A stretch of DNA of 64,000 bases. Origin: Bacteroidota bacterium. GTDB taxonomy: Bacteria; Bacteroidota; Bacteroidia; Cytophagales; Cyclobacteriaceae. Below, in pieces: positions 52,851 through 61,949 of this stretch. Under the pieces are notes generated by a model. That model did not search any database and had not been told where the DNA came from. It was given only the letters and a program-made list of their open reading frames with translations. Positions within the stretch are counted from its first letter, which is position 1. Each line of letters begins with the position of its first letter. The stretch is from assembly GCA_018267135.1 (NCBI GenBank), contig JAFDZA010000020.1, positions 1 to 64,000 on the forward strand, written 5' to 3'. The position numbers were made by a program, and so were the translations under genes.

Positions 52851-55247
52851 TTAGTAAAGAAGAGGAAATCTACCCGGATTTGTTTCCCGCATCAATTCAT
52901 AGATCCGTTCAAAAATTGTTTCGGGATTAGGTTTGGAAAAATAATCTCCATCGCTGCCATAAGCAGGGCGATGTTCTTTCGCAGTAATGGTTACCGGAAC
53001 CGAATCTAAGTGATGGTAAGCACGTTGTTCTTCTAATACTTTTTGCATCATAAATGCGGTAGCCCCGCCCGGCACATCTTCATCGGCAAATACGACCCGA
53101 TTGGTTTTTTTAATGGAGTCGAGTATGAGGTGGTTTATATCAAACGGAAGCAATGTTTGCACGTCTATCACTTCGCAAGAAATTCCGTACTCTTCTAAAT
53201 CATGAGCTGCCTCCAGCACTACCCGGCACATAGATCCATAGGTAACCACCGTTACATCTGTTCCTTCTCGCAGCACTTCAGGCACTCCCAATGGCAACGC
53301 AAACTCTCCAATATTATCAGGCAGTTTTTCTTTGAGCCGGTAGCCATTCAAACATTCTATAATCAAGCAAGGATCGTCTGCCCGTAGCATCGTGTTATAA
53401 AATCCTGCAGCCTGTGTCATATTCCGGGGTACCAGCACGTACAAACCACGAAGGCTGTTGAGTATCATCCCAATGGGAGATCCGGCATGCCAAATACCTT
53501 CTAACCGGTGGCCGCGGGTACGAATAATAAGCGGTGCCTTTTGCCCGCCTTTGGTGCGGTATTGCAAACAAGCCAAATCATCCGACATAATCTGCAACGC
53601 ATACAACAGGTAATCTAAATATTGAATTTCAGCTATGGGTCTTAGTCCGCGTAAGGCTAACCCAATGCCTTGCCCCACTATCGTACATTCGCGTATGCCT
53701 GTATCGGTTACGCGCCATTCGCCAAACTTACCCTGCAGACCGGCAAAGCCCTGGTTTACATCTCCTATTTTACCAACATCCTCGCCAAAGGCCAGCACCA
53801 ACGGATCGCGTTTCAGGGCTTCCGTAAAACAAGCCTGAAGAATTTCGCGGCCATCGAGCAAAGGCGATTTTTCTGAATAAACGGCCGGTACCGGGTTTAC
53901 TTTCAGGGCAGCCCATTCTGATTGGCTGTATAAATATGAATTGTACCGGTCGAAATGATCTTTATCGGCATCATCCAGCCATTGAAGCAACCCTTCTTTC
54001 AGAGGCGATTCCTTGCCTGCCAAAACACGCAAAGCTTTCTTGGCTGCCCGTACCGAATCTAACCGCTCCGCATTAACGGTTTGCTCAAGCTGTCTTTTTA
54101 ATTCGGTAATAGCCGGAAATTCGGGTGCTTTTTCAAGCCATTGAATTAATGATTTTTGTTTTTTCTGAATTTCGCCTGCAAATAATTTCCACGCTACATC
54201 TTTTGCTGTCTTCGCTGTTACTTTGGCTTCTTTTTCAATGGCATCTATTTCTTCATTGCCAGCCACTCCCTTCTCTATCATCCACAAACGCATTTTAAGA
54301 ATGCAATCATGCTCACGCTCCCATTGTAATCGTTCTTTTGATTTGTAGCGTTCGTGCGAGCCGGATGTACTATGCCCCTGGGGTTGGGTCATTTCGCGTA
54401 CATGAACCAAAACCGGTACATGCTCGATACGGCAAATTTTTTCAGCTTGCTCATACGTTTTGCAAAGGGCTTCGTAATCCCAGCCATTCACTACAAAAAT
54501 CTCAAACCCTTTTTCATTTTTCGATCGCTGAAATCCTGAAAGGATTTTAGAAATACTGCCTTTGGTAGTTTGGTATTCTTGCGGCACGGAAATACCATAG
54601 TCGTCATCCCACACTGAAATAAGCATAGGTACCTGAAGTACGCCTGCTGCGTTAATGGTTTCAAAAAACATCCCCTCAGAAGTAGAAGCATTGCCAATCG
54701 TGCCAAAGGCAATTTCTTTTCCTTCAGCACTTAACCTTGTGTAGGGATGAAGTTCCTTATTTTGACGAAATAAGGTAGATGCATAGGCTAACCCCAGCAG
54801 CCGGGGCATCTGCGAAGCCGTGGGCGAAATATCGGCACTCGCATTTTTCAATTGACTTAACTCTTTAAGCTTCCCATTCTCATCCAGCATGCGTGTGGCA
54901 AAGTGCCCGGTCATCTGCCGACCGGCCGAGGCCGGATCTGCCTCTACGCTGGTGTGTGCATACAACTGGGCAAAGTAATTGGCCAACGTCAGCTCGCCAA
55001 TGGCCAGCATAAAGGTTTGGTCGCGGTAATAGCCCGCCCGGTGATCGCCATGACGGAAAATTTTTGCCATGGCAATCTGCGCTATTTCTTTGCCATCGCC
55101 AAAGATGCCAAACTTGGCTTTGCCCATAAACACCTCTTTGCGGCCTAACAAACTGGCCTCTCTACTTTCGCATGCCAGTTTATAGTCGGCCAGAATAATT
55201 TCCGCTTGTTCGTGGGAAACGGCCGATATGGTTTTTGTCTGACTCAC
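52851..55247 (-). CDS. 2-oxoacid dehydrogenase E1, fused alpha and beta subunits
   Basis: The 798-residue protein joins E1-alpha (about 1-390; GRKEVFMGKAKFGIFGDGKE, HRAGYYRDQTFMLAIGE, thiamine-diphosphate motif GNASTSEGMFFETINAAGVL to VWDDDYGIS, QPQGHSTSGSHERYKS) to E1-beta (about 440-798; LVLAFGEDVGKIGDVNQGFA, QYLDYLLYALQIMSDDLACL, DEDVPGGATAFMMQKVLEEQ). It most resembles branched-chain 2-oxoacid (or pyruvate) E1 fusions of Bacteroidota. The start is GTG at 55247. The metal-binding Asp of the usual GDG is Asn186 here. The E2 and E3 genes are not in the window. Confidence 0.9.
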   Translation of the reverse strand: MSQTKTISAVSHEQAEIILADYKLACESREASLLGRKEVFMGKAKFGIFGDGKEIAQIAMAKIFRHGDHRAGYYRDQTFMLAIGELTLANYFAQLYAHTSVEADPASAGRQMTGHFATRMLDENGKLKELSQLKNASADISPTASQMPRLLGLAYASTLFRQNKELHPYTRLSAEGKEIAFGTIGNASTSEGMFFETINAAGVLQVPMLISVWDDDYGISVPQEYQTTKGSISKILSGFQRSKNEKGFEIFVVNGWDYEALCKTYEQAEKICRIEHVPVLVHVREMTQPQGHSTSGSHERYKSKERLQWEREHDCILKMRLWMIEKGVAGNEEIDAIEKEAKVTAKTAKDVAWKLFAGEIQKKQKSLIQWLEKAPEFPAITELKRQLEQTVNAERLDSVRAAKKALRVLAGKESPLKEGLLQWLDDADKDHFDRYNSYLYSQSEWAALKVNPVPAVYSEKSPLLDGREILQACFTEALKRDPLVLAFGEDVGKIGDVNQGFAGLQGKFGEWRVTDTGIRECTIVGQGIGLALRGLRPIAEIQYLDYLLYALQIMSDDLACLQYRTKGGQKAPLIIRTRGHRLEGIWHAGSPIGMILNSLRGLYVLVPRNMTQAAGFYNTMLRADDPCLIIECLNGYRLKEKLPDNIGEFALPLGVPEVLREGTDVTVVTYGSMCRVVLEAAHDLEEYGISCEVIDVQTLLPFDINHLILDSIKKTNRVVFADEDVPGGATAFMMQKVLEEQRAYHHLDSVPVTITAKEHRPAYGSDGDYFSKPNPETIFERIYELMRETNPGRFPLLY

Positions 55248-55466
55248 ACTGATATATTGGTCGTAAAGTAGAGAAAAAGTAAGGAGCGTTCCAAACGAAA
55301 AAAATCACCCTATTTTATTAGGAAAAGCATTTATTCCTCAAAACATATTTTGGTGTTTAATGATAAGCATAAAATTAAATAGCAGCCCTTCATCCCCTTG
55401 CTCAAGGTGATAAAAATCACTCTGCAATCGAGTGTAATTGATCTTCTGACCTTGTTTCTTTAGTAT

Positions 55467-55474
55467 TATATTTG
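55467..55474 (+). promoter_or_regulatory. -7 box TATATTTG of ald
   Basis: A full TAnnTTTG match 36 bases before the ATG at 55510. The rest of the 260-base gap from 55248 shows nothing else that I can name. Confidence 0.45.
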
Positions 55475-55509
55475 CACATCGAAAAAATAAAATTTTAATC
55501 TTCTGCCTT

Positions 55510-56625
55510 ATGATTATCGGTGTACCTAAAGAAATTAAAAACAATGAAAACCGTGTTGCCTTAACTCCGGCCGGAGCGCAAGAGTTTATCAAACGCGGAC
55601 ATACCGTTTATGTGCAAAGCAAAGCCGGAGAAGGGAGTGGCTTTAGTGATGAAGAATACGCTGGTGCCGGGGCACGCATACTTCCCACTGCAGTAGAAAT
55701 TTTCAATATCGGTGAAATGATTATGAAGGTAAAAGAACCGATTGAACAAGAATATGGATTGATTAAAAAAGATCAACTGGTATTTACTTATTTCCATTTT
55801 GCATCGTACGAACCGCTGGCCCATGCCATGATTAAAACCGGGTCGGTATGTTTGGCTTATGAAACCGTAGAGCGCGTGGATGGCAGCCTTCCCTTGTTAG
55901 TGCCCATGAGTGAGGTGGCTGGCCGCATGTCTATTCAGGAAGGAGCTAAATATTTAGAAAAACCATTGAAAGGTCGTGGCATATTGCTGGGCGGGGTGCC
56001 GGGTGTAATGCCCGCCAAAGTATTGATTCTTGGTGGTGGTGTAGTGGGCACCAATGCCGCCAAGATGGCGGCCGGCATGGGAGCCGATGTTATTATTGCT
56101 GATGTAAATATTAACCGCCTGCGCTACTTAGATGATGTAATGCCCAAAAATGTACGCACGTTGGTAAGTAATGATTATGCGTTGCGCGAACTTGTTAAAA
56201 CCAGCGATCTGATTATTGGCGGTGTGTTAATACCGGGTGCCAAAGCCCCCAAACTGATTACACGCGACATGCTGAAAACCATGCGCCCCGGTACGGTACT
56301 GGTAGATGTAGCCGTAGATCAAGGTGGGTGCATTGAAACCTGCAAACCCACCACACACGAAAACCCCACTTTTATAATTGATGATGTGGTTCATTATTGT
56401 GTGGCCAATATGCCGGGTGCCGTACCCTATACCTCCACTCTTGCATTAACCAATGCCACACTTCCGTATGCTCTGAAATTGGCTACCCAGGGTTGGAAAA
56501 AAGCTTGCTCAGAAAATTCTGATCTTAAAAAAGGATTGAACGTGATTACCGGAAAAGTGGTTTACAAAGCCGTGGCCGATGCGTTTGGACTTCCTTACGT
56601 TGACGTTAAAGAATTTTTAAACTGA
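55510..56625 (+). CDS. ald: Alanine dehydrogenase
   Basis: A 371-residue NAD-dependent enzyme converting L-alanine to pyruvate and ammonia. It has the family start MIIGVPKEIKNNENRVALTP with substrate Arg15, Lys75 (MKVKEPIEQEY) and His96 (YFHFASYEPLAHAM). The NAD fold contains KVLILGGGVVGTNAAKMAAG. LVDVAVDQGGCIETCKPTTH and HYCVANMPGAVPYTSTLALT are diagnostic. The length is standard. Alanine turnover ties in with the pyruvate or branched-chain E1 gene next to it, though they are on opposite strands. Confidence 0.96.
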   Translation: MIIGVPKEIKNNENRVALTPAGAQEFIKRGHTVYVQSKAGEGSGFSDEEYAGAGARILPTAVEIFNIGEMIMKVKEPIEQEYGLIKKDQLVFTYFHFASYEPLAHAMIKTGSVCLAYETVERVDGSLPLLVPMSEVAGRMSIQEGAKYLEKPLKGRGILLGGVPGVMPAKVLILGGGVVGTNAAKMAAGMGADVIIADVNINRLRYLDDVMPKNVRTLVSNDYALRELVKTSDLIIGGVLIPGAKAPKLITRDMLKTMRPGTVLVDVAVDQGGCIETCKPTTHENPTFIIDDVVHYCVANMPGAVPYTSTLALTNATLPYALKLATQGWKKACSENSDLKKGLNVITGKVVYKAVADAFGLPYVDVKEFLN

Positions 56626-56649
56626 TTTTCAGAATATTGAGAGCGAACT

Positions 56650-56668
56650 TTTCCCGCATCGCGGGAAA
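56650..56668. terminator. Hairpin between ald and the next convergent gene
   Basis: TTTCCCGC (56650-56657), loop ATC and GCGGGAAA (56661-56668) form an 8-bp stem between convergent genes. Only a weak T-rich tail follows. Confidence 0.6.
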
Positions 56669-56686
56669 TCTTGTTTCGCAAGTAAA

Positions 56687-56980
56687 CTAAGCGGTAAGGT
56701 ACAGCGCCAGTATGATTAAGAATAGGCCAAGGCCCAACCCTAAGCTAACCAGCGAGCATACTTTACCCACGAGTGCATAGCCCATCCAAAAAGACCCGAG
56801 CGATATAAAAAATAAAGTGGGGATGCCATACCAGGCTAAGGGTAAAAGAATGTCGGCCAGTTTTAACAGAAACCGGGTTATGCCTTTTGTGCGTTCCATC
56901 CTACCGGGGGTGCCCAGCACACTTATTATAGTTAACACATACCCTGCTGCATGACAAAGTAAAAAAAGTAAATTTTTCAT
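56687..56980 (-). CDS. Small hypothetical membrane protein
   Basis: The 97-residue product has three hydrophobic segments: MKNLLFLLCHAAGYVLTIIS, then LADILLPLAWYGIPTLFFIS and VCSLVSLGLGLGLFLIILAL. A short basic loop (GRMERTKGITRF) lies between the first two. I do not recognise the family. It is convergent with ald and lies 81 bases downstream of the outer-membrane protein gene on the same strand. Confidence 0.6.
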   Translation of the reverse strand: MKNLLFLLCHAAGYVLTIISVLGTPGRMERTKGITRFLLKLADILLPLAWYGIPTLFFISLGSFWMGYALVGKVCSLVSLGLGLGLFLIILALYLTA

Positions 56981-57061
56981 TCGATTTTTAAGTTGAGCAA
57001 ATTATACAAAAAGCCTGACCCAACAGAAAACCAAAAAGGCTGGCGCTTCTTTAGTTTCATT

Positions 57062-57967
57062 CTATGGGTTTAGTTTCAGGTGATAGCCAACAAAAGGAAA
57101 AATAAATACTCTATTCATATTGAAGTATATTTCGCTTACCCCTGGAGAAATCAGGCCCAGATCAAAAGCGTGTTTTGTGTGGTCGAACCGAAACCCGGCT
57201 GATAAAAATCCGAATCGGTTAGATAACAGGCTAAAGTTGTTAGAAAAATACAGGCTACCCAACACAAAATTATTTTCGGATATAAAACTGAGACGAGGCG
57301 CTATTTTTTTAGCAACCCCTAACAAAACTACATAGCCTCCGTACACACCCCGATTAGAAATAAATTTACCTACCCCGAGTGTAAAATTATTCTGACTGCT
57401 GCCGTAGGTAGCCACAGCCTGCGCTAACCCATACTGGTAGTATTTTTTGCCTGCACTAATTTCGCTAACCTGTATACTCAAATACTGCGCATTGATGCCT
57501 ACTTTAATTTTACTGTTGGGGTTAAGGGTATATCGCACTTTAGGTGAAAAGAGAGCCGGAGGATTGAACGAAAAAAAGGCACAGCCTGCGCTAAAATGTG
57601 AATTGATACCATAGTTAATACTGCTGAAAAAAAGATACTGGTTGCTGAAGTACCACTTTTTGGCTGCCAGCGGCACAGCCGAGTTAAACATGAAGTACTT
57701 GTATGAAAACTGATTTTCATAATACCCGCGCCCCAACAAGCCCGGTACAGAAATAGTTTTTATTTGTGCCTGTTCCACCGTTACAGTATCTCCGGAAGAC
57801 GTTTCTATCAGGTATTTTTCTTTTTTCAGCATCAGGATTTTACCATTTACTTGCTGCCCGTTTTTTAAGATAAACTGTACATGCTTAGAAACACTATCGG
57901 CCGGTGTTTGCCCCTGTGTAATGAAAGGGTAAAAAAATACAATAATGAAGAGTATTTTTTTTCTCAT
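57062..57967 (-). CDS. Secreted protein, probable outer-membrane beta-barrel
   Basis: The start at ATG 57967 gives MRKKILFIIVFFYPFITQGQ as signal peptide; a TTG at 57988 would only add seven residues. The mature protein (about 280 residues) starts with a small beta domain (VQFILKNGQQVNGKILMLKK, LIETSSGDTVTVEQAQIKTI), typical of proteins that carry an SH3-like N-terminal piece. Repeated aromatic strands follow (WYFSNQYLFFSSINYGI, YGGYVVLLGVAKKIAPRL, RVFIFPFVGYHLKLNP). It begins 17 bases after the AsmA-like gene ends. Confidence 0.68.
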   Translation of the reverse strand: MRKKILFIIVFFYPFITQGQTPADSVSKHVQFILKNGQQVNGKILMLKKEKYLIETSSGDTVTVEQAQIKTISVPGLLGRGYYENQFSYKYFMFNSAVPLAAKKWYFSNQYLFFSSINYGINSHFSAGCAFFSFNPPALFSPKVRYTLNPNSKIKVGINAQYLSIQVSEISAGKKYYQYGLAQAVATYGSSQNNFTLGVGKFISNRGVYGGYVVLLGVAKKIAPRLSFISENNFVLGSLYFSNNFSLLSNRFGFLSAGFRFDHTKHAFDLGLISPGVSEIYFNMNRVFIFPFVGYHLKLNP

Positions 57968-57984
57968 AGTGTTAGTGTTATTCT

Positions 57985-60900
57985 TCAATACGGCAACTTG
58001 TGCCCTTTGCCTAACACTACTTTGGGGGCATCGTAACGGCCGGTAACATGAAAGGGTATTTTAATTTTGGTGAAGGGTACCAACTCTACTTTAATCAGGT
58101 AATCAATGGCTCCGCTCATGGTGTTTACACCTTCTATATCGGCATCAAAGCCGGCCATCTTCATAGAGAAGGGTTTCACAAATATTTTATTATCGCGAAT
58201 TTCGGTTTCCATGGTAAAATCCTTTAAGTGCGGGTCGTTGATTTCATTTTTCTTGGCTGTTTTGCTAATCTCTTCAAATAACTTCATGCCGTTAATCCGG
58301 GCTTCGGCAATGCGCATGGTACCGCCCCCACTCAGCGTTTCGAGTTTGGGCTGCATGTCTTTAGCTAATTCGCCTTTCAATTTGTACGTAATAGAAAATT
58401 TACCGTATGCCTTAGAAGCCGAGGGTGCCAGGTCGCGAAAGAGTTTTATCTCGCGGTAAGCTTTATTAATGTCTAAGTCTTTTACATCCATATCCATATC
58501 AAACTTAGGGTGGTCGGCTAAGCGGGTATCGTAATTACCGCTAAAACTAAATTGAGCGTTTAGTGAATTAAATCCGGTTTCGTGCAAGCTCAACACTCCG
58601 TCATTCACGGCTATCTCGCCATTCAGTTTAGAAATAGCTAAATCCTCGTACTTTAGTTCATCTATTTCTGAATCAAAAATAAAATGAATATTTCGGGGTA
58701 CTTCAATAACTGTAAGCTTGGTGTGGGTAGTATCTTTCGATGAAACCAATTTACCCGTAGCCGTTTTTGTCGGGGGCATCCATTCGTTTATGTCCAGTGT
58801 ATCGCATGTTAGGGTAAGATTGCCGGTAATTAAATCATTGGCGCGAGTGGCAAACGCCATATAGTTACCAATTTCGCCCGTAACTGATACCTTACTTTTA
58901 CCCAGCTTAGCATCTAACCGGGTAAGTATTATTTTGGAAGGCGTAAAAGCAAATACTGCATCGTTTATTAAAACGGGATTTTTAATTTTTGCACCCGACA
59001 TACTTATCCCATGAAAATTTATTCTTCCGGTAGAAGCCACTTTTGTATAATTTCCATTTTCTAAATCGCTTATTAGCCCGCTGGTTTTTATCTGCGCATC
59101 AATTATTCCGCCTAATTTAATACCTTCCAACGGGTACACCTGCCCCAGTTTAGAAAGGTCTGCCCGGCCGCTTACAGCCAAACTGTATTGATAGTTATTA
59201 AAGTCAACCACGCTGCCGCTGATTTCGAACGGTTCATCTTCCAGTGTGTAGGTCATGCGGCTTACGTTTACCCGGGCATCGGAAAGGTTTCCGGTTTTGC
59301 TGATGATCTCCGCTAAAAAATGAATATCTTTAATAGGGTGCGGGTAAGCTTTGTATTGAACAGAGCCATTGGTGAGTTTGATCTTGGTATCGACCAGTGG
59401 AAATTTTTTTTTGGTTTTGTTATACACTCCTTTAGCCAGCAGGTCGAGGTTAAATTTTCCTTTAAAAACATATCCATTTACCGGATAAATTTTTTCAATG
59501 TCTTCCAAATCTAAATCGGCATCTAAATCGGCATCTACTTCCACCTCGGGGTATCCCTTTAAGCGGGCAAAGCCGTGCAATACATTATCATCTACTTCGG
59601 CATGAATTTTTTTAAAATCAAATACTGTATTTTCTATTTTTCCGTCTTTACTTTCGGCCTTCAAATGGAAGTTGATATTCGATACCGGCCTGGGCAAACT
59701 GTCGTATTTAAAATAACCGTCTTTCATGGTCATGGTCAGTGCAAATGCCGGCCATATTCTGTTAGCATAATCTACCCGGCCATTGGCTTTCCATTCAATA
59801 TTTACTTTTCCTTTTAGGTTCGCTCTTTTAATTGGTATAATTTTTTCGAGCGAAGCCAGCTCTACATCAGCCCAAACATCGGCTTTTATTTTTGATTTAT
59901 GAATTCCCTGAAACTGTAGTGAACCACGCACCGGATGTTTGCCTAATTCTACATAAAAACTTTTTATATCAATTAGTGTGCTGTCGAATACCCGTTCGTG
60001 GTTATCCACCACCATATCGAGCTGAATATTGTTAAATGCTTCCGGCAAGGAGTCTATCTTTACCATGGCGTTTTTTACATTCAGCTCAAAGTGGAATTTG
60101 GGAGCTTCCTTGTCGGTGGCAGAATACACGCCATCCAAAAAACCGCTGAAGGCCAGGTCGCCATGGGTTTCCATGTCATCAAAATTTTTGAGATAAAGAC
60201 CGGGCATGAGTGACAAAATATTTTTAAATGAAGTTTCGGGGGCGCTAAACTTCACATTCATGGCCAGGTGATCTACAATTTGCTGAAAGAATCCTTCCAT
60301 CGAAAAGACAAAGTGGTTTACACGAATCCGGTTTTCTTTAAAAGTGAATTTGCTTTCGGGTAAATTTATTTCCAATACTAAATCAATGCCTACTGCTTTT
60401 TTCAGAAGATACTGAACCCGGTCATAGTTAAGCGAAAGTTCCTGAATGGTGGTTTCGGTTTCATAATCAAAAATATCTTTCTTAAAATCGCCTCCTCCGG
60501 TATGATTAAACCCGGTGGCTTTCGCAAAAATATTTTTTTGCCAGTTAGAATAATTAATCCGGCCGTGGCGTAGAGTAAAATTATCAATAGCTATGTGCAC
60601 CGGAGAGGCGGGTGTGGAACTGTTGGTCGAATCCGGTTGCGAAGACTGAGTGATATTATAATTAGCCCGGCCGTCTTGTAAAACATAAATATTGATTTCG
60701 GGATCATAAAAATTGACACTCTTCACTTCCACTTCTCTTTTGCCGATGAGGCTCCATAGGTTTACTTCCAGTTGAATCTCTTTAGAGGCCGCTAACGTAT
60801 CGGTTTTAAAAACATCTTTACCAACTATGCAGAGGTTTTGCAGACTGAGTGTCAGGTTTGGAAAATGTTTGAACAGGGTAAGATCTACGTTGCTAAATGT

Positions 60901-61050
60901 TACCGTTGCATTAATCTGGCGATCTATTTCATTTTCCAGATCAACCCGTATTTTCTCCTTATACATTTTAGGGAGAATGAGGGCAGCCGCCACGAGCATT
61001 AGCAGCAATACGCTCAAACTAATTGCCACCCCTTTCAGCCAACGTTTCAT
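57985..61050 (-). CDS. AsmA-like family protein
   Basis: A 1021-residue protein with an N-terminal membrane anchor (about 7-27; VAISLSVLLLMLVAAALILP). The AsmA pattern follows: ATVTFSNVDLTLFKHFPNLT, LSLQNLCIVGKDVFKTDTLA, EIQLEVNLWSLIGKREVEVK. Long beta-rich repeats follow, and a C-terminal AsmA_2-like end (KLETLSGGGTMRIAEARING, FDADIEGVNTMSGAIDYLIK). Large AsmA proteins are thought to form hydrophobic grooves that move phospholipids to the outer membrane. It probably shares a transcript with the outer-membrane protein gene downstream. Confidence 0.88.
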   Translation of the reverse strand: MKRWLKGVAISLSVLLLMLVAAALILPKMYKEKIRVDLENEIDRQINATVTFSNVDLTLFKHFPNLTLSLQNLCIVGKDVFKTDTLAASKEIQLEVNLWSLIGKREVEVKSVNFYDPEINIYVLQDGRANYNITQSSQPDSTNSSTPASPVHIAIDNFTLRHGRINYSNWQKNIFAKATGFNHTGGGDFKKDIFDYETETTIQELSLNYDRVQYLLKKAVGIDLVLEINLPESKFTFKENRIRVNHFVFSMEGFFQQIVDHLAMNVKFSAPETSFKNILSLMPGLYLKNFDDMETHGDLAFSGFLDGVYSATDKEAPKFHFELNVKNAMVKIDSLPEAFNNIQLDMVVDNHERVFDSTLIDIKSFYVELGKHPVRGSLQFQGIHKSKIKADVWADVELASLEKIIPIKRANLKGKVNIEWKANGRVDYANRIWPAFALTMTMKDGYFKYDSLPRPVSNINFHLKAESKDGKIENTVFDFKKIHAEVDDNVLHGFARLKGYPEVEVDADLDADLDLEDIEKIYPVNGYVFKGKFNLDLLAKGVYNKTKKKFPLVDTKIKLTNGSVQYKAYPHPIKDIHFLAEIISKTGNLSDARVNVSRMTYTLEDEPFEISGSVVDFNNYQYSLAVSGRADLSKLGQVYPLEGIKLGGIIDAQIKTSGLISDLENGNYTKVASTGRINFHGISMSGAKIKNPVLINDAVFAFTPSKIILTRLDAKLGKSKVSVTGEIGNYMAFATRANDLITGNLTLTCDTLDINEWMPPTKTATGKLVSSKDTTHTKLTVIEVPRNIHFIFDSEIDELKYEDLAISKLNGEIAVNDGVLSLHETGFNSLNAQFSFSGNYDTRLADHPKFDMDMDVKDLDINKAYREIKLFRDLAPSASKAYGKFSITYKLKGELAKDMQPKLETLSGGGTMRIAEARINGMKLFEEISKTAKKNEINDPHLKDFTMETEIRDNKIFVKPFSMKMAGFDADIEGVNTMSGAIDYLIKVELVPFTKIKIPFHVTGRYDAPKVVLGKGHKLPY

Positions 61051-61094
61051 ATCTTAAATATATTTTTATTTCTTTTTTACTTCAAAGAAAAAAG

Positions 61095-61892
61095 TTACTT
61101 CAGGGTAACAAACTGGTAGCCTTGTTTTCGCAGAACAGGTATCGTTACCCGCAACGCCTCCAGGCCATTCCAGGCCGGGTGGTTCATGTGCATAATAACA
61201 ATACTGCCGGGTTTACTGTTTTTTAAGATATTTTGTTTGATTGCCTCTGCGCTGGTGCCGGCTACAGCATCGCCCGAAAGAACAGAGTAGCCGGCTACCT
61301 CTTCGTTCAAGTCTTTAATCAAGGCCATGCACCCTTCATCGGTATAGGCTGTAGCCGGGCGATAATAGGTTGGTTTTTTTTGTGTGTACGATTCAATCAG
61401 CCGGGCATTTAGCTCTACTTCATCTATGCCCGCGCCTATTCCGCCTGTGCCTTTAACTCCATATTTGCTGGCCGGCACTACCGTGCAAGGGTGATGGGTT
61501 AACCCGTGGTTTTCAATTTCGAATAAAGGCTGCCGGCAGAGCTCTTGAAAAGTCGAAGGATTTTTGCGTATCCAGGAGCCGGTAACAAACAGGGTGGCGG
61601 GAATTTTTTCTTTAACTAAAAAAGTAATTAGCTCCTCGTCAAAACCGCTGCCATTGGGGCCTCCGCACGCATCAAAAGTTAGTGCTATTTTTTTTTCCTG
61701 TGTGCGGAGCGTGTGCACCATACCGGGCAGATGATCGCTAAATTTTCCGGGTTTTACATTCTTATATTTAGTTATAAGTCTGTTTTTAAATTCCACATAG
61801 TCGCTCTTCGTTTTCTCTTTCTCAACATCAAACGACTGGCTCAGGCCAACCCGAAAACAAGCCATTAAAAAAAGAATCAGTGCTTTATTCAT
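61095..61892 (-). CDS. Secreted NodB-type polysaccharide deacetylase family protein
   Basis: The 265-residue protein has a signal peptide (ends near FRVGLSQ). A NodB domain follows: IALTFDACGGPNGSGFDEEL with Asp74, FLVKEKIPATLFVTGSWIRK, the metal pair His128/His132 in EIENHGLTHHPC, then YYRPATAYTDEG and GSIVIMHMNHPAWNGLEAL. In classic members the second residue of TFDDG binds the metal; here it is Ala75 followed by Cys, a TFDACGG variant. The acceptor is an N- or O-acetylated glycan, not identifiable from sequence. It lies 44 bases upstream of the AsmA-like gene. Confidence 0.86.
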   Translation of the reverse strand: MNKALILFLMACFRVGLSQSFDVEKEKTKSDYVEFKNRLITKYKNVKPGKFSDHLPGMVHTLRTQEKKIALTFDACGGPNGSGFDEELITFLVKEKIPATLFVTGSWIRKNPSTFQELCRQPLFEIENHGLTHHPCTVVPASKYGVKGTGGIGAGIDEVELNARLIESYTQKKPTYYRPATAYTDEGCMALIKDLNEEVAGYSVLSGDAVAGTSAEAIKQNILKNSKPGSIVIMHMNHPAWNGLEALRVTIPVLRKQGYQFVTLK

Positions 61893-61900
61893 AGCTTAAA

Positions 61901-61928
61901 AAAGAAGGCCATCCCAATGGAATGGCCT
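61901..61928 (-). terminator. Terminator of the TPR-protein gene
   Basis: On the minus strand AGGCCAT (61922-61928) pairs with ATGGCCT (61906-61912) around nine bases, followed by CTTTTTT (61899-61905). It closes the gene that ends at 61950. Confidence 0.75.
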
Positions 61929-61949
61929 CTAATCTATTAGTTTATTTCT

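Noticed and set aside
59490..59540. Short direct repeats in the AsmA-like gene
   Set aside because: They encode a DAD-LDADL acidic turn in frame and fit normal beta-repeat coding sequence.
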